Source of the DNA: Nostoc sp. LEGE 06077
GTDB lineage: Bacteria > Cyanobacteriota > Cyanobacteriia > Cyanobacteriales > Nostocaceae
DNA: 64,000 nt
Reading direction: 5' to 3'
Assembly: GCF_015207705.1 (NCBI RefSeq)
Contig: NZ_JADEWI010000037.1
Span: 1-64,000, forward strand
Shown: piece after piece, positions 1 through 9,479 of the stretch
Position numbering within the stretch: position 1 is the first letter of the stretch
Layout of the letters: each line of letters begins with the position of its first letter
The notes under the pieces: generated by a model
Seen by the model: the letters and a program-made list of their open reading frames with translations, nothing else
The model's database searches: none
What the model was told of the DNA's origin: nothing
Position numbers and translations under genes: made by a program

Positions 1-10
1 TAAAAAATTA

Positions 11-84
11 CCCCTCCCCAACCCTCCCCAACCCTCCCCTTGGCAAGGGGAGGGTGCGCGACAGCGCGGGTGGGGTGTATTTCA
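11..84. repeat. GC-rich palindromic intergenic repeat
   Basis: Three near-perfect 10-base units (AACCCTCCCC type) lead into a strong hairpin at 32-54 (CCCTCCCC, loop, GGGGAGGG). A short GCGC...GCGC palindrome and a ggtgggg tail follow. It lies downstream of pstB on the minus strand and could act as a processing or termination structure. Its composition is typical of the dispersed palindromic repeats of Nostocales genomes. The rest of 85-243 is AT-rich with nothing recognised. Confidence 0.6.
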
Positions 85-243
85 TCTGCCTAAGAATTGC
101 TATAGTAACCATCCTACATTTATTAAGGATGTTATTCCCTTGTTTTGCCATCCATCAATCAACAACGCCTATAAAAAATAAAATTAGATATGCGCCGCAT
201 ACCTAATTCTTAATTCGGAAAATATTTAATTCAGTTGTAATAT

Positions 244-1050
244 TTAACCAAATCTACCGCTAACGTAATCGCGGGTATCTTCTTGCTTAGGATTATTGAA
301 AATTACTTCTGTAGCATCATACTCAACTAAATAGCCAATCCGACCGCCTGTTTCTGTAGGACGTACATTGAAAAAGGCTGTTTTATCAGAAACCCGCGCT
401 GCTTGCTGCATATTGTGGGTAACGATCACGATTGTGTATTGTTCTTTGAGTTCATGAATTAACTCTTCAACTCGCAACGTAGAAATAGGGTCTAAAGCTG
501 CACAAGGTTCATCCATGAGGATAATTTCTGGTTGAACTGCGATCGCTCTTGCAATACATAATCTTTGTTGCTGTCCACCAGACAAAGATGAGCCACTTTG
601 ACGGAGTTTATCTTTGACTTCATCCCACAAAGCTGCTTGGCGCAAACTCCGTTCGACTAATTCATCTAAGTTACCTTTGTAACCATTAATTTTGGCACCA
701 AAAGTAATATTGTCATAAATTGACTTTGGAAATGGGTTTGGTCGTTGAAACACCATCCCAATTCTGCGCCGCACCTCTACCGGGTCAATATCAGATGCGT
801 ATAAATTTTTCCCGTAATAAAAAATCTGCCCTTCGGCTCTGAATGAATCAATTAAGTCATTGAGACGGTTGTAGCATCTTAGCAATGTACTTTTACCGCA
901 GCCAGAAGGCCCAATAAAAGCTGTCACCTTATTTTTGGGAATCTCTAGCCAAATATTCTGCAAAGCTAAAAACTTGCCGTAATAAACATTCAGATTTTCT
1001 GTGCGTAATACGGTGTCTGTACTATTCACTGTGCTAATGTTAGTAGCCAT
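244..1050 (-). CDS. pstB: Phosphate ABC transporter ATP-binding protein PstB
   Basis: Cytoplasmic ATPase of the high-affinity phosphate importer PstSCAB; it hydrolyses ATP to drive phosphate uptake through PstA/PstC. The 268-residue protein has the usual PstB length. Walker [10 protein letters not shown] lies at about residues 47-55, the ABC signature LSGGQQQR near 155 and Walker B ILMDEP near 176, followed by the H-loop in VTHNMQQA. The typical PstB phrase '[16 protein letters not shown]' is present. It is last in the minus-strand order pstS-pstC-pstA-pstB, about 65 bp after pstA, so probably co-transcribed and phosphate-starvation induced from the PHO box upstream of pstS. Confidence 0.97.
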   Translation of the reverse strand: MATNISTVNSTDTVLRTENLNVYYGKFLALQNIWLEIPKNKVTAFIGPSGCGKSTLLRCYNRLNDLIDSFRAEGQIFYYGKNLYASDIDPVEVRRRIGMVFQRPNPFPKSIYDNITFGAKINGYKGNLDELVERSLRQAALWDEVKDKLRQSGSSLSGGQQQRLCIARAIAVQPEIILMDEPCAALDPISTLRVEELIHELKEQYTIVIVTHNMQQAARVSDKTAFFNVRPTETGGRIGYLVEYDATEVIFNNPKQEDTRDYVSGRFG

Positions 1051-1115
1051 AAAAGGTCTAATGTAAGTTTTTGGGATAGTAATGCAACTTGCTGTATAGT
1101 TGAAGTATTAAGTGG

Positions 1116-2024
1116 CTAGGCTTTTTGGCGAGTTGCCCAACGAGCAAAAATACTCGTAATTAACACCATTAATACCAATATTAAAGATGCTGCCCAAGCT
1201 AACGACTGCCAATTTTGAAATGGAGAAATCGCAAAGTTAAAAACCAAAACAGCCAGAGAAGGTGTAGGTTTAAACAACACATCTGGACTACATGAAAATA
1301 AGCTAGGACAGAGCCAATACTGGGAGAACAAAGCAGTAAATAGTAACGGTGCAGTTTCACCAGATGCTCTGGCGATCGCTAACGTTGAACCAGTTACAAT
1401 TGCTGGTAATGCCGCTGGTAATACAACTTGTGTAACAGTTTGAAAGTTAGTCGCACCTAAACCTACAGATGCTTGCCGTAAATCTTGTGATACTAGTTGT
1501 AAAGCTTCATCAGTCGTTTTCACAATGATTGGCAACATCAAAATTGCCAAAGCAAATCCTCCACCAATAGCTGAATATGATCCTAAGTTCAACTTTACTA
1601 ATGTCAAAACCACAATTCCATAAGCGAATACCCCAGCAATAATGGAAGGCACTCCACTCAAGACATTAGTCGCAAAACGTACCCACCTAGCTATTTTACC
1701 ACGACTAAACTCTGTTAAATAGATGGCTGCAATCACACCTAACGGAATGCTAATTAAAGCCGCAATCCCCACCATCAGCAAAGTTCCAACAATCGCATTA
1801 CCAAAACCTCCTCCTTTTCTCAGAGGCGCAGGTGGCAATTGAGTGAAAATATCGAGGCTGAGACTGCTAAAGCCTTTAACTATAACATAAGATAGTACTG
1901 CCACCAAAGGTATAAGTGCTAAAACTCCACAGAGAACTGCTACCCCAGTCATCACTGTATTAAACAGTGTCCGAGGAGACATAGAGGCACTAGTTAAACT
2001 CCTTTCTGGATAATGAGAAACCAT
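1116..2024 (-). CDS. pstA: Phosphate ABC transporter permease PstA
   Basis: Inner-membrane permease subunit that forms the phosphate channel with PstC. The protein shows about six hydrophobic segments and the binding-protein-dependent permease EAA loop ('LRQASVGLGATNFQTVTQVV'). The open frame reaches a TTG at 2039, but the ATG at 2024 (MVSHYPERS) is the more usual start and gives about 302 residues. It follows pstC closely, leaving only about 20 bp from the pstC stop to this ATG, which indicates an operon. The choice between TTG and ATG is the only doubt. Confidence 0.95.
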   Translation of the reverse strand: MVSHYPERSLTSASMSPRTLFNTVMTGVAVLCGVLALIPLVAVLSYVIVKGFSSLSLDIFTQLPPAPLRKGGGFGNAIVGTLLMVGIAALISIPLGVIAAIYLTEFSRGKIARWVRFATNVLSGVPSIIAGVFAYGIVVLTLVKLNLGSYSAIGGGFALAILMLPIIVKTTDEALQLVSQDLRQASVGLGATNFQTVTQVVLPAALPAIVTGSTLAIARASGETAPLLFTALFSQYWLCPSLFSCSPDVLFKPTPSLAVLVFNFAISPFQNWQSLAWAASLILVLMVLITSIFARWATRQKA

Positions 2025-2044
2025 AAATTTAACCCACAACTAAG

Positions 2045-2995
2045 CTACACTCGCTTGACTCGGAGAACGATAAACTCCGCCAAAATATTGACTATTAATG
2101 TCAGGACAAACAACACTAAAGCCGCGTACATTAAAGCTGCAACTTGCAAACCACTAGCTTCGGCAAATTGATTCGCTAATAAAGAAGAAATTGTATTGGC
2201 TGGCGCTAATAGTGAAGCACTAATTTTGTTGGAGTTACCAATTAGCATTGTCACTGCCATTGTTTCTCCCATTGCCCGACCAAGTGCTAACATCACAGCA
2301 CTAACAATCCCAGAAAAGGCAGCTGGAATCAAGACTTGAAAAATCGTTTCCCAACGTGTTGCACCCAAGCCTATAGATGCTTGACGTAAACTAGATGGAA
2401 TAGAAATCAAGGCATCTCTAGAAATAGCTGTAATAATTGGCAAAGTCATAATTGCCAAGATAATCCCCGCAGGTAACATTCCTGGTCCAGTGGGAGGCGT
2501 ACTAAACAGCGGAAACCAACCAAAGTATTGATTTAGCCATTTACCCAAATTGTTGACAATTGGGACTAAAACAAAAATTCCCCAGACTCCATAAACAACG
2601 CTGGGTATAGCGGCCAGAAGTTCTACTAAGAACACCAACACTAGGTTAACTTTGGCTGGAAGAAAATTCTCACTCAATAAAACAGCCGTACCAACGCCTA
2701 TAGGTACAGCAATCAGTAACCCAATCAGAGAACTAATTATAGTTCCATAAACTTGAGGTAATACCCCATATTCATCCTTAACGGGGTTCCAAGTACTTTG
2801 TGCTAAAAAGCTCAGACCAAACTTTTGAATGGCAGGCCAAGCACCAATAGCAACTTGTATAGCAATCCATAATAAAGTTGCCGCAACTGCTAGAGCAAAA
2901 ATCCGAGTCAGCAAAATGAAGCTCCGATCCAAAGACTGATCGAGATCGGAGCGATTCTTAATTGCTGATGGCAAATTTTGAGAGTTTGTAGCCAT
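2045..2995 (-). CDS. pstC: Phosphate ABC transporter permease PstC
   Basis: Second membrane permease of the Pst phosphate importer. The 316-residue protein has six predicted membrane segments. It has the EAA-type loop 'LRQASIGLGATRWETIFQVL' that contacts PstB, and the GRAMGETMAV segment typical of PstC/PstA. It starts with ATG at 2995 and is separated from pstS by about 190 bp of AT-rich DNA. It belongs to the same minus-strand unit as pstS, pstA and pstB. Confidence 0.96.
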   Translation of the reverse strand: MATNSQNLPSAIKNRSDLDQSLDRSFILLTRIFALAVAATLLWIAIQVAIGAWPAIQKFGLSFLAQSTWNPVKDEYGVLPQVYGTIISSLIGLLIAVPIGVGTAVLLSENFLPAKVNLVLVFLVELLAAIPSVVYGVWGIFVLVPIVNNLGKWLNQYFGWFPLFSTPPTGPGMLPAGIILAIMTLPIITAISRDALISIPSSLRQASIGLGATRWETIFQVLIPAAFSGIVSAVMLALGRAMGETMAVTMLIGNSNKISASLLAPANTISSLLANQFAEASGLQVAALMYAALVLFVLTLIVNILAEFIVLRVKRV

Positions 2996-3183
2996 GAATA
3001 CTGACTTTATAGATTAAATCAGAGAAAAATCTGAGAGCGAACCAACTTAGTCAACGCACAGAATATTTTGAGAATTTGAGGCATCAACAAGTCATTTTTA
3101 ATAGCAATAATTTTTTCATTTACTATTAACTTAAGTAATTTTTGACTATAGATGCCTCACTCAGTTTTCGTAATTTTTAAATA

Positions 3184-4368
3184 CTATTTGCTGGCACTAG
3201 TGTTGCTACCACTAAACGCAATTTTGTAGTCTGGGCTAATTTGGTCAGCCGCAGCTGCTACTTTCTGAATAACATTTTGAGGTAGAGGAACATAACCTAA
3301 TTCTGGAGCTAATTTCTGACCTTCAGTTAAGGCATACTCAATCATAGCTTCCATTGCTTTAGCTTTGGCAGCATCAGGATATTTTTTGTAAGCCAAAATC
3401 CATGTATAGCTAACAATTGGATAAGAGTCTGCACCTTCTGGATCGGCAATAAAGGCGCGAAGATTTTCTGGTAGGGTTACTGCTTCTAATGTCTTAGATG
3501 CTGACTGTTCTGTATCTTGAATAAACTTGCCTGCTTTGTTTTCCAGCGCAGCAAATTTAAGATTATTTTGTTTAGCGTAGCCATATTCAATGTAGCCAAT
3601 AGAGCCTTGAGTTTGTTGGATTTGGGCGGTTACGCCTTCATTACCTTTACCGCCAACACCTACAGGCCAGTTAACAGTTTTACCTTCACCTACTTTACTC
3701 TTCCATTCTGAACTGATAGCGCTCATGTGTTTTGTAAATACACCTGTGGTACCACTACCATCAGAACGATAGACGACTGTGATTGGTTGATTGGGAAGTT
3801 TGGCATCTGGGTTAGCCGCCTTGATTTTTGGGTCGTCCCAAGTTTTAATTTTGCCTAATAAGATATCTGTGTAAACTGCCCTTGGGAGCTTGATTTCTGG
3901 AACATCTGGCAAGTTGTAAGCCAGCACAATGCTACCAGCCGTTACTGGCAACAAAATTACGCCTTTATCTTGGGGAACTTTCTGAATTTCTTCATCCTTC
4001 ATAGCAACGTCGCTGGCACCAAAATCTACAGTACCTTTGACAAATTGCTCAACTCCAGCACCGCTACCTACAGACTGATAGTTTACTTGTAAGTTGGGGT
4101 ATTTTTTGTTTAAGTCAGTAAACCAACTTGCATATAGTGGAGCAGGGAAAGAAGCTCCTGCACCTGTTAAGGCAACGTTGCCGCCAAGATCTAATTTAGC
4201 AGGACTGGACGCTGTAGCATCTTGCGCTGTACCTGTAGGCGTTTCCTTGGTAGCAGAACTGTCAGAGCCTTGCTGTCCGCCACAAGCAGCTAAACTTAAG
4301 CTCAGTAATAACACTGCTGTTGAAGAGGCAAGACGGTTATTTTTAATTGCATGTAGACGTGAGAGCAT
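3184..4368 (-). CDS. pstS: Phosphate-binding lipoprotein PstS
   Basis: Periplasmic phosphate-binding protein that delivers phosphate to PstC/PstA. The N-terminus has a positively charged start, a hydrophobic stretch and a lipobox (SLAAC), so it is probably a lipoprotein anchored at about Cys29. Mature-domain landmarks are the GAGASFPAPLY motif, which binds phosphate in PstS proteins, and 'YRSDGSGTTGVF'. Length 394 residues, slightly long because of a Ser/Thr/Ala-rich linker after the lipobox. It is first in the pst operon and has a PHO-box-like direct repeat about 65 bp upstream of its start. Confidence 0.97.
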   Translation of the reverse strand: MLSRLHAIKNNRLASSTAVLLLSLSLAACGGQQGSDSSATKETPTGTAQDATASSPAKLDLGGNVALTGAGASFPAPLYASWFTDLNKKYPNLQVNYQSVGSGAGVEQFVKGTVDFGASDVAMKDEEIQKVPQDKGVILLPVTAGSIVLAYNLPDVPEIKLPRAVYTDILLGKIKTWDDPKIKAANPDAKLPNQPITVVYRSDGSGTTGVFTKHMSAISSEWKSKVGEGKTVNWPVGVGGKGNEGVTAQIQQTQGSIGYIEYGYAKQNNLKFAALENKAGKFIQDTEQSASKTLEAVTLPENLRAFIADPEGADSYPIVSYTWILAYKKYPDAAKAKAMEAMIEYALTEGQKLAPELGYVPLPQNVIQKVAAAADQISPDYKIAFSGSNTSASK

Positions 4369-4433
4369 CGGTGTTAATTTTCAGTAACTTTCCAGGTTAG
4401 CGCCTCTACGATAATCCTAAAGGAGAGATGTGT

Positions 4434-4452
4434 AGGTAAACGGAAGGTTAAG
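4434..4452 (-). promoter_or_regulatory. PHO box (SphR/PhoB-type operator) upstream of pstS
   Basis: Read on the minus strand there are two 8-base units, CTTAACCT and GTTTACCT, separated by exactly 3 bases (TCC). This matches the cyanobacterial PHO-box pattern of direct CTTAACCT-like repeats with 3-base spacers. A third related unit (GCTAACCT) lies nearer the gene at 4394-4401. A possible -10 element (TAGGAT) reads at 4414-4419. The position just upstream of pstS fits phosphate-starvation control of the whole operon. Recognition is by pattern only. Confidence 0.7.
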
Positions 4453-4576
4453 AGCAAGAAAAAAAGTGTATTATTTTAACTAAATTTTACAATTGTCTCA
4501 CTTTGTGAAGTGATAAAATTTATACTTCAACCTGTGTCAAGTTACAGATGAGCCTTACTAGAGCTAATACACATTT

Positions 4577-5764
4577 ATGGACAACGCTTTGACAGTAGAA
4601 AGCGTTATACCGCTTATATTGCTACTTCTTCAAATACCCGCAACGGCAATTTTGCTGTCACGTCTGCTAAAAGGGCCGGGAAGACTACCGCCAATTCAAC
4701 CCCAACAGCCAACACCGGAGCTTTTTGGTAATGTTAGCGTTGTTGTTCCCACGTTAAACGAAGCTCGCCGCATCGCTCCTTTATTATCTGGCTTGAGTCA
4801 GCAAAGCTATGAAGTTCGAGAAATTATCGTTGTAGATAGTAATTCCCAAGATGGAACTCCTGACTTAGTAAAAGCTGCACAGCAAAAAGATCCCCGCTTT
4901 CGGGTAATGACAGATGATCCTTTACCGACTGATTGGGTGGGTCGTCCTTGGGCGTTACATAATGGTTTTTTATATAGTGCTGAGGAAAGCCAGTGGTTTT
5001 TGGGGATGGATGCGGACACTCAACCACATCCGGGTTTGGTGGCGGGTTTAGTCCGAACCGCAACTGCACAAGGCTATGATTTGGTGTCACTCTCACCCCA
5101 GTTCATTCTTCAATATCCCGGAGAGTGTTTGTTACAACCAGCTTTATTGATGACTCTGCTATATCGCTTTGACCCAGCAGGAATTAGAACTGAGCAAGCA
5201 GAAAGAGTGATGGCTAATGGGCAATGTTTTTTATGTCGTCGTGCTGTTTTAGCGGCTGTGGGCGGTTATACCAGCGCTAGAAGTTCTTTTTGTGATGATG
5301 TTACTTTAGCACGGTATATTGCGGCTCAAGGATATAAAGTAGGCTTTTTAGATGGGGCCAAGGTGCTAAAGGTGCGGATGTATGAGGGGGCGCTAGAAAC
5401 GTGGAAAGAATGGGGGCGTAGTCTAGACTTAAAAGACGCTTCGACTTCTGGGCAAATTTGGGGAGACTTATGGCTACTTTCAGCAGTCCAAGGTCTGCCC
5501 CTAGTAATTATACTTGCTTACTTGATTTTTCTGCCCACGCCTTTCTCATTACCACTACTTTTATTGCTGGGTTTGAATGGATTTCTGTTGCTGATTCGCG
5601 TGGGAATGTTATTTGCGATCGCACCTTCTTATGATCGCAAAATCGCTCAGGGTGGCTGGTTATTCTGGCTATCCCCGCTGGCTGATCCTATCGCAGTATT
5701 ACGCATTTTCTTATCTGCGTTCCACACCCCACGGGAATGGCGAGGTAGGAAGTATGATATGTGA
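4577..5764 (+). CDS. Family 2 glycosyltransferase, CruG-like (carotenoid 2'-O-glycosyltransferase family)
   Basis: Membrane-associated GT2 enzyme of 395 residues. An N-terminal hydrophobic helix (about 12-30) precedes the GT-A fold: 'VSVVVPTLNEA' with the nucleotide-binding start, 'VVDSNSQDGTPDL', the metal-binding 'MDADTQ' and the later 'FCDDVTLARYI'. Two hydrophobic segments near the C-terminus (about 305-355) anchor it. The overall layout and the 'DWVGRPWALHNG' segment match cyanobacterial CruG-type enzymes that add the sugar in myxol/2-hydroxymyxol glycoside synthesis. The CruG identity is from remembered family features and is less certain than the GT2 call. It stands alone, divergent from pstS. 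Confidence 0.8.
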   Translation: MDNALTVESVIPLILLLLQIPATAILLSRLLKGPGRLPPIQPQQPTPELFGNVSVVVPTLNEARRIAPLLSGLSQQSYEVREIIVVDSNSQDGTPDLVKAAQQKDPRFRVMTDDPLPTDWVGRPWALHNGFLYSAEESQWFLGMDADTQPHPGLVAGLVRTATAQGYDLVSLSPQFILQYPGECLLQPALLMTLLYRFDPAGIRTEQAERVMANGQCFLCRRAVLAAVGGYTSARSSFCDDVTLARYIAAQGYKVGFLDGAKVLKVRMYEGALETWKEWGRSLDLKDASTSGQIWGDLWLLSAVQGLPLVIILAYLIFLPTPFSLPLLLLLGLNGFLLLIRVGMLFAIAPSYDRKIAQGGWLFWLSPLADPIAVLRIFLSAFHTPREWRGRKYDM

Positions 5765-5822
5765 GTGCTGAGTTGGGAGTGCTGAGTCTTTAATACACCC
5801 TTACACCCCTAAACTCATACAC
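5762..5822. repeat. Short tandem repeat tract (gtgctgagt / ttacacccct type)
   Basis: Copies of the 'gtgctgagt' unit followed by 'acaccc' units fill the gap between the two convergent genes. The same unit recurs at 6884-6918, 12330-12352, 16883-16918, 19155-19176, 33458-33477 and 60223-60234. It is a typical short tandemly repeated sequence of heterocystous cyanobacteria. Confidence 0.7.
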
Positions 5823-5824
5823 CC

Positions 5825-6733
5825 CTATTCTTCCTCACCTCCCACGCGATCGCCTCGTTCAAGTTCCCAAAGAATTTGATTACCTTCGCGGCGGACTCGT
5901 GACACAATCCAGTTCCGCCAGCGCCATTGATCCCCCCGACTAGTGACGGCGCTGGCGTGGACATCCATTAAGTCTGCTAATTCAGAACTAGTAATTAGAT
6001 AGCCTTTTTCAGCAATTTCATCAGCGATACGTAGAGTTTCAACCAAGTTGCGGAGTTGATCGACCCTGATTCCAGGTGTTGTTGTGTCAATTGCGGCCGC
6101 AGTCTGTGCGGTGGATGGTTCCATAACGGTTATATCTGATGCAGATGTAATAGTTTCCGATTTTACTTTGCTAATTATTGTCGAGTGTGCCTTATCTTGA
6201 GAAACTTTCGCTACATTTAGCTCATGAGAAGTAGGTAAAGTTTTGTGAGCATTGGTAGAAGATAATTCTGTGAGTGATGGAACTTTACCCGATGCAAAAC
6301 TCCGGGCGATCACATCACAGCGTTCGTTCCCGATGTTACCAGCATGACCTCGAACGTGTTCCCAACTAATCTGACGAGTATTTAGTTCATCTAAAACTTC
6401 CAAAAGGTCTTGGTTTTGTACAGGATTACCGTCAGCTTTTTTCCAGCCTTTTCTTTTCCAGTTCTTGACCCATTTGGTAACACAATTGATGAGATATTCG
6501 CTATCTGTGTAAAGAGTGATGGGTTGAGATTGCTGAGAAGCATGGAAATATTTTAAGGCAGCGATCGCCGCTTGCATCTCCATTTTATTATTAGTTGTAT
6601 GGGATGCAGCATCACCCATTTCGTGAACTGAGCCATCGTGGAAATAAACTACAACACCCCAACCTCCAGGGCCAGGATTACCAGTACAAGCGCCATCAGT
6701 ATATATACTTTGAATTATGCTTTGGCTAGACAT
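5825..6733 (-). CDS. rnhA: Ribonuclease HI with C-terminal extra domain
   Basis: Endonuclease that cuts the RNA strand of RNA-DNA hybrids. Residues 1 to about 150 form a complete RNase HI domain with all four acidic catalytic positions: YTDGACTGNPG, NNKMEMQAA, YTDSEYL and the final 'NERCDVIA'; the 'HVRGHAGN' loop is also present. A Ser/Thr-rich linker (about 150-220) leads to a compact C-terminal domain (about 225-295) containing 'GYLITSSELADLMDVHASAV' and 'WRWRNWIVSRVRREGNQILW', which reads like a winged-helix DNA-binding fold. Normal RNase HI is about 150 residues, so this is twice the usual length. Alternative: the tail is a cyanobacterium-specific regulatory module. Confidence 0.93.
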   Translation of the reverse strand: MSSQSIIQSIYTDGACTGNPGPGGWGVVVYFHDGSVHEMGDAASHTTNNKMEMQAAIAALKYFHASQQSQPITLYTDSEYLINCVTKWVKNWKRKGWKKADGNPVQNQDLLEVLDELNTRQISWEHVRGHAGNIGNERCDVIARSFASGKVPSLTELSSTNAHKTLPTSHELNVAKVSQDKAHSTIISKVKSETITSASDITVMEPSTAQTAAAIDTTTPGIRVDQLRNLVETLRIADEIAEKGYLITSSELADLMDVHASAVTSRGDQWRWRNWIVSRVRREGNQILWELERGDRVGGEEE

Positions 6734-6908
6734 GATAAAGATATCGAAACCGCATGGTTACGCAGAGAATACAAAAGTTTAGCGGCAAAAGATGGGTAGA
6801 AATATATATGTTGCTGCTGGAAAAAGCAAGTGTTTATTGAAAAGAGCTAGAGAATTAGAGGCTAGACAGGATGATTTGAGTGATTATTCAGCACTCAGCA
6901 CTCCTAAC

Positions 6909-9479
6909 TCAGCACTTAACCAAACTAGCGATCGCTTTCACTAATGCTTCGGGATCGACTGGTTTGGGTATATGCAGTTGAAATCCGGCGGTGAGTGCTT
7001 GCTTTTGGTTAATTTCCCCAGCGTAGGCTGTAAGGGCGATCGCGGGGATGTTTCCGCCTTGTTGGGGCGATCGCTGGCGTAATTGCCGAATTAGCATATA
7101 ACCATCTACTTCAGGCATCCCAATATCACTAATCAAGATATCAGGTATTGAGTGAGACATTTCATCGAGGGCTGCGGTTGCGGAGATAACGGCGGTAACA
7201 TTCACACCATAATCATGCAAAATAAAGGTAATTAAGTCGCGGATATCTGGTTCATCATCCACTACTAAAACTTTGACACCGGAAAGATTGGGAGACTCAG
7301 ACTCAGAAGTTAAAAATTCATTTTCTGGTCGTCTGATTGGTTCGTTGATCACTAACAAAGGTATCCTGACGGTAAAGGTAGCACCTAACCCTTCACCGGG
7401 ACTGTCTGCTTTGACTGTACCACCGTGCATTTCTACTACCTGACGGACTATTGCCAATCCTAAACCTAAACCGCCAAATTTGCGGGTTGTGGTACCATCT
7501 GCTTGACGAAAGTAATCAAAGACATAAGGTAAAAATTCTGGTGTAATTCCTTTCCCAGTATCGCTGACTTGAATTTGCGCTTGACCAGCAATTTCTTTAA
7601 CTTGAATTTCTACCTGTCCGGCGGTTGGGGTAAACTTAACGGCATTAGAAAGTAAATTCCACACCACTTGTTGCAAGCGATTTGGATCACCCATAACTTG
7701 GCCGATATTGGGGTCAAACACGGTATGAATTTGGATAGATTTGGCTTCTGCTGCCAAGCGTACTGTTTCTAAGGCTGCTTGCACAACCATGACTAAACTG
7801 ACGGGACAAACATTTAAACTTAATTTCCCTTGGAGGATGCGGGAAACATCTAATAAATCTTCAATTAATTGGGTTTGTAATTTGGCGTTGCGTTCAATAG
7901 TTTCTAAAGCTTGTTTGGTAGTTTTTGTATCAAACTGGCGATTTCGCAATAATTTCGCCCAACCTAAAATTGGGTTAAGTGGAGTCCGCAGTTCATGAGA
8001 GAGAACCGCCAGAAATTCATCTTTGATGCGGTTAGCAATTTCTGCTTCTTGACGGGCGATGCGTTCTGTTTGTAATAATCGATCGCGTTCTTGTTCGGCG
8101 CGTTGGCGATCGCTAATATCTAAAACAAAAGCTACACCTCTATCTTGATAATCATTTAATAATGCTATCCCTAAAACAACCGCTACTCGCTGACCGTTGC
8201 GGTGGACATATTCTTTCTCATAAATCTGCGAAACTCCCTTTATTTGTACTTCTAGCAGGGCGCGAGTGTCTAAATCTTGATACTCTGGTGGTGTGATTTC
8301 TCGCCAATCAATTTTCCCGAAAACAGTAAACTCATCACGGGTGTAACCAGCTAACTGTAAATAAGCATCGTTGGCATCAGTAATAAAGCCATCAATATTC
8401 CAAAACGCCACGCCTATTAAGTTAGACTCAAACAAGCGGCGGAATCTGGCTTCACTTTCTCGTAATGACTGTTCTACTTTTTTATGTGCAGTGATATCAC
8501 GAGAGACGACAATTACACCTTCAATGCTTTGGGCATGATTGCGTAGAGGCGTGAGAATATATTCATAGTCACGCAATCCCTCAATTGTGAGTAATTGACA
8601 TTCATCCTTAATTGATTCCCCAGATAGCATGACGGCTTGTTGCTGAGTTTCTACTTGTTCAGCAAAATCATTGGGTAAATTCAAGTCTCGCAATGTCTTA
8701 CCCAAAATATCCTGCGGTTGGAAACCTAGTATAGTAGCGCCACCATGACTTACGTACTGATGGCGACCGATGCGATCAAATATATAAATATGATCTACAG
8801 AGGTAGCCAGGATAGCATTTAACAGATTTGCTTGTTCTTGAACTTGGCTAGTTAATTGACGGGTATGTTCTTCTGTATGCTTACGAGCAGTAATATCCAT
8901 ACATACACCGAACATCCGCATTGCCTGTCCTTGCTCGTTATAGTAAAATTTTCCCTGAGCAGAAATCCAATGTAAGCTTTGGTCAGGCCAGATAACACGA
9001 AATTCTTCGTTGTAATCAGTTTTGTTAGACAAAGCAGCAGTGATATTTGTGGTGACAGATTGTCTATCTTCAGGATGCACACAAGCTAAAAATGCTGCAT
9101 AAGTATTGTCAAAGCTACCGGGAGTTAAGCCAAACAGGAGTTCATGACTTTCTGACCAAATTAATTTATCGCTAAAAATATCCCAGTCCCAAAAACCCAT
9201 CCAAGCAGCATCTATTGCTAGTCTCAGAAGTTGTTCGCTGTCTTGCAAAGCGACTTCAACTTGTTGTCGTTCGGCTTTTTCCTGTTGGAGTTGTTGCAGC
9301 GTTAATGCCATATCTGCTTGACCATGAGGATTGATACCTGCTGTTTGGAGTTTTACTTGTAGTTCAATTAACTGTGTCTCAAGTGCAACTTGCTGACACT
9401 GATAGTGAATTTCTAAGTTTTCTAACTCTGCAACACGCTGCCGTAAAGCTGCTAATTCATCTCGATCATGGTCTGGCAT
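6909..9479 (-). CDS. Hybrid sensor histidine kinase (coiled coil, three PAS/PAC, HisKA, HATPase, receiver)
   Basis: Soluble two-component hybrid kinase of about 856 residues. An N-terminal Gln-rich coiled coil (about 1-75) precedes three PAS/PAC units. These end in 'MRMFGVCMDITARKHTEEH', 'IEGVIVVSRDITAHKKVEQ' and 'RGVAFVLDISDRQRAEQ'. A HisKA H-box (LSHELRTPLNPILGW) follows, then HATPase N, G1 (DTGKGI) and G2 (GLGLGLAIV) boxes. A C-terminal receiver begins VKVLVVDDEPDIRDL, with the phospho-acceptor Asp in ILISDIGMPEVDG. The open frame extends to a TTG at 9497, but the ATG at 9479 is preferred. The signal is unknown and no partner regulator is adjacent. Confidence 0.93.
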   Translation of the reverse strand: MPDHDRDELAALRQRVAELENLEIHYQCQQVALETQLIELQVKLQTAGINPHGQADMALTLQQLQQEKAERQQVEVALQDSEQLLRLAIDAAWMGFWDWDIFSDKLIWSESHELLFGLTPGSFDNTYAAFLACVHPEDRQSVTTNITAALSNKTDYNEEFRVIWPDQSLHWISAQGKFYYNEQGQAMRMFGVCMDITARKHTEEHTRQLTSQVQEQANLLNAILATSVDHIYIFDRIGRHQYVSHGGATILGFQPQDILGKTLRDLNLPNDFAEQVETQQQAVMLSGESIKDECQLLTIEGLRDYEYILTPLRNHAQSIEGVIVVSRDITAHKKVEQSLRESEARFRRLFESNLIGVAFWNIDGFITDANDAYLQLAGYTRDEFTVFGKIDWREITPPEYQDLDTRALLEVQIKGVSQIYEKEYVHRNGQRVAVVLGIALLNDYQDRGVAFVLDISDRQRAEQERDRLLQTERIARQEAEIANRIKDEFLAVLSHELRTPLNPILGWAKLLRNRQFDTKTTKQALETIERNAKLQTQLIEDLLDVSRILQGKLSLNVCPVSLVMVVQAALETVRLAAEAKSIQIHTVFDPNIGQVMGDPNRLQQVVWNLLSNAVKFTPTAGQVEIQVKEIAGQAQIQVSDTGKGITPEFLPYVFDYFRQADGTTTRKFGGLGLGLAIVRQVVEMHGGTVKADSPGEGLGATFTVRIPLLVINEPIRRPENEFLTSESESPNLSGVKVLVVDDEPDIRDLITFILHDYGVNVTAVISATAALDEMSHSIPDILISDIGMPEVDGYMLIRQLRQRSPQQGGNIPAIALTAYAGEINQKQALTAGFQLHIPKPVDPEALVKAIASLVKC

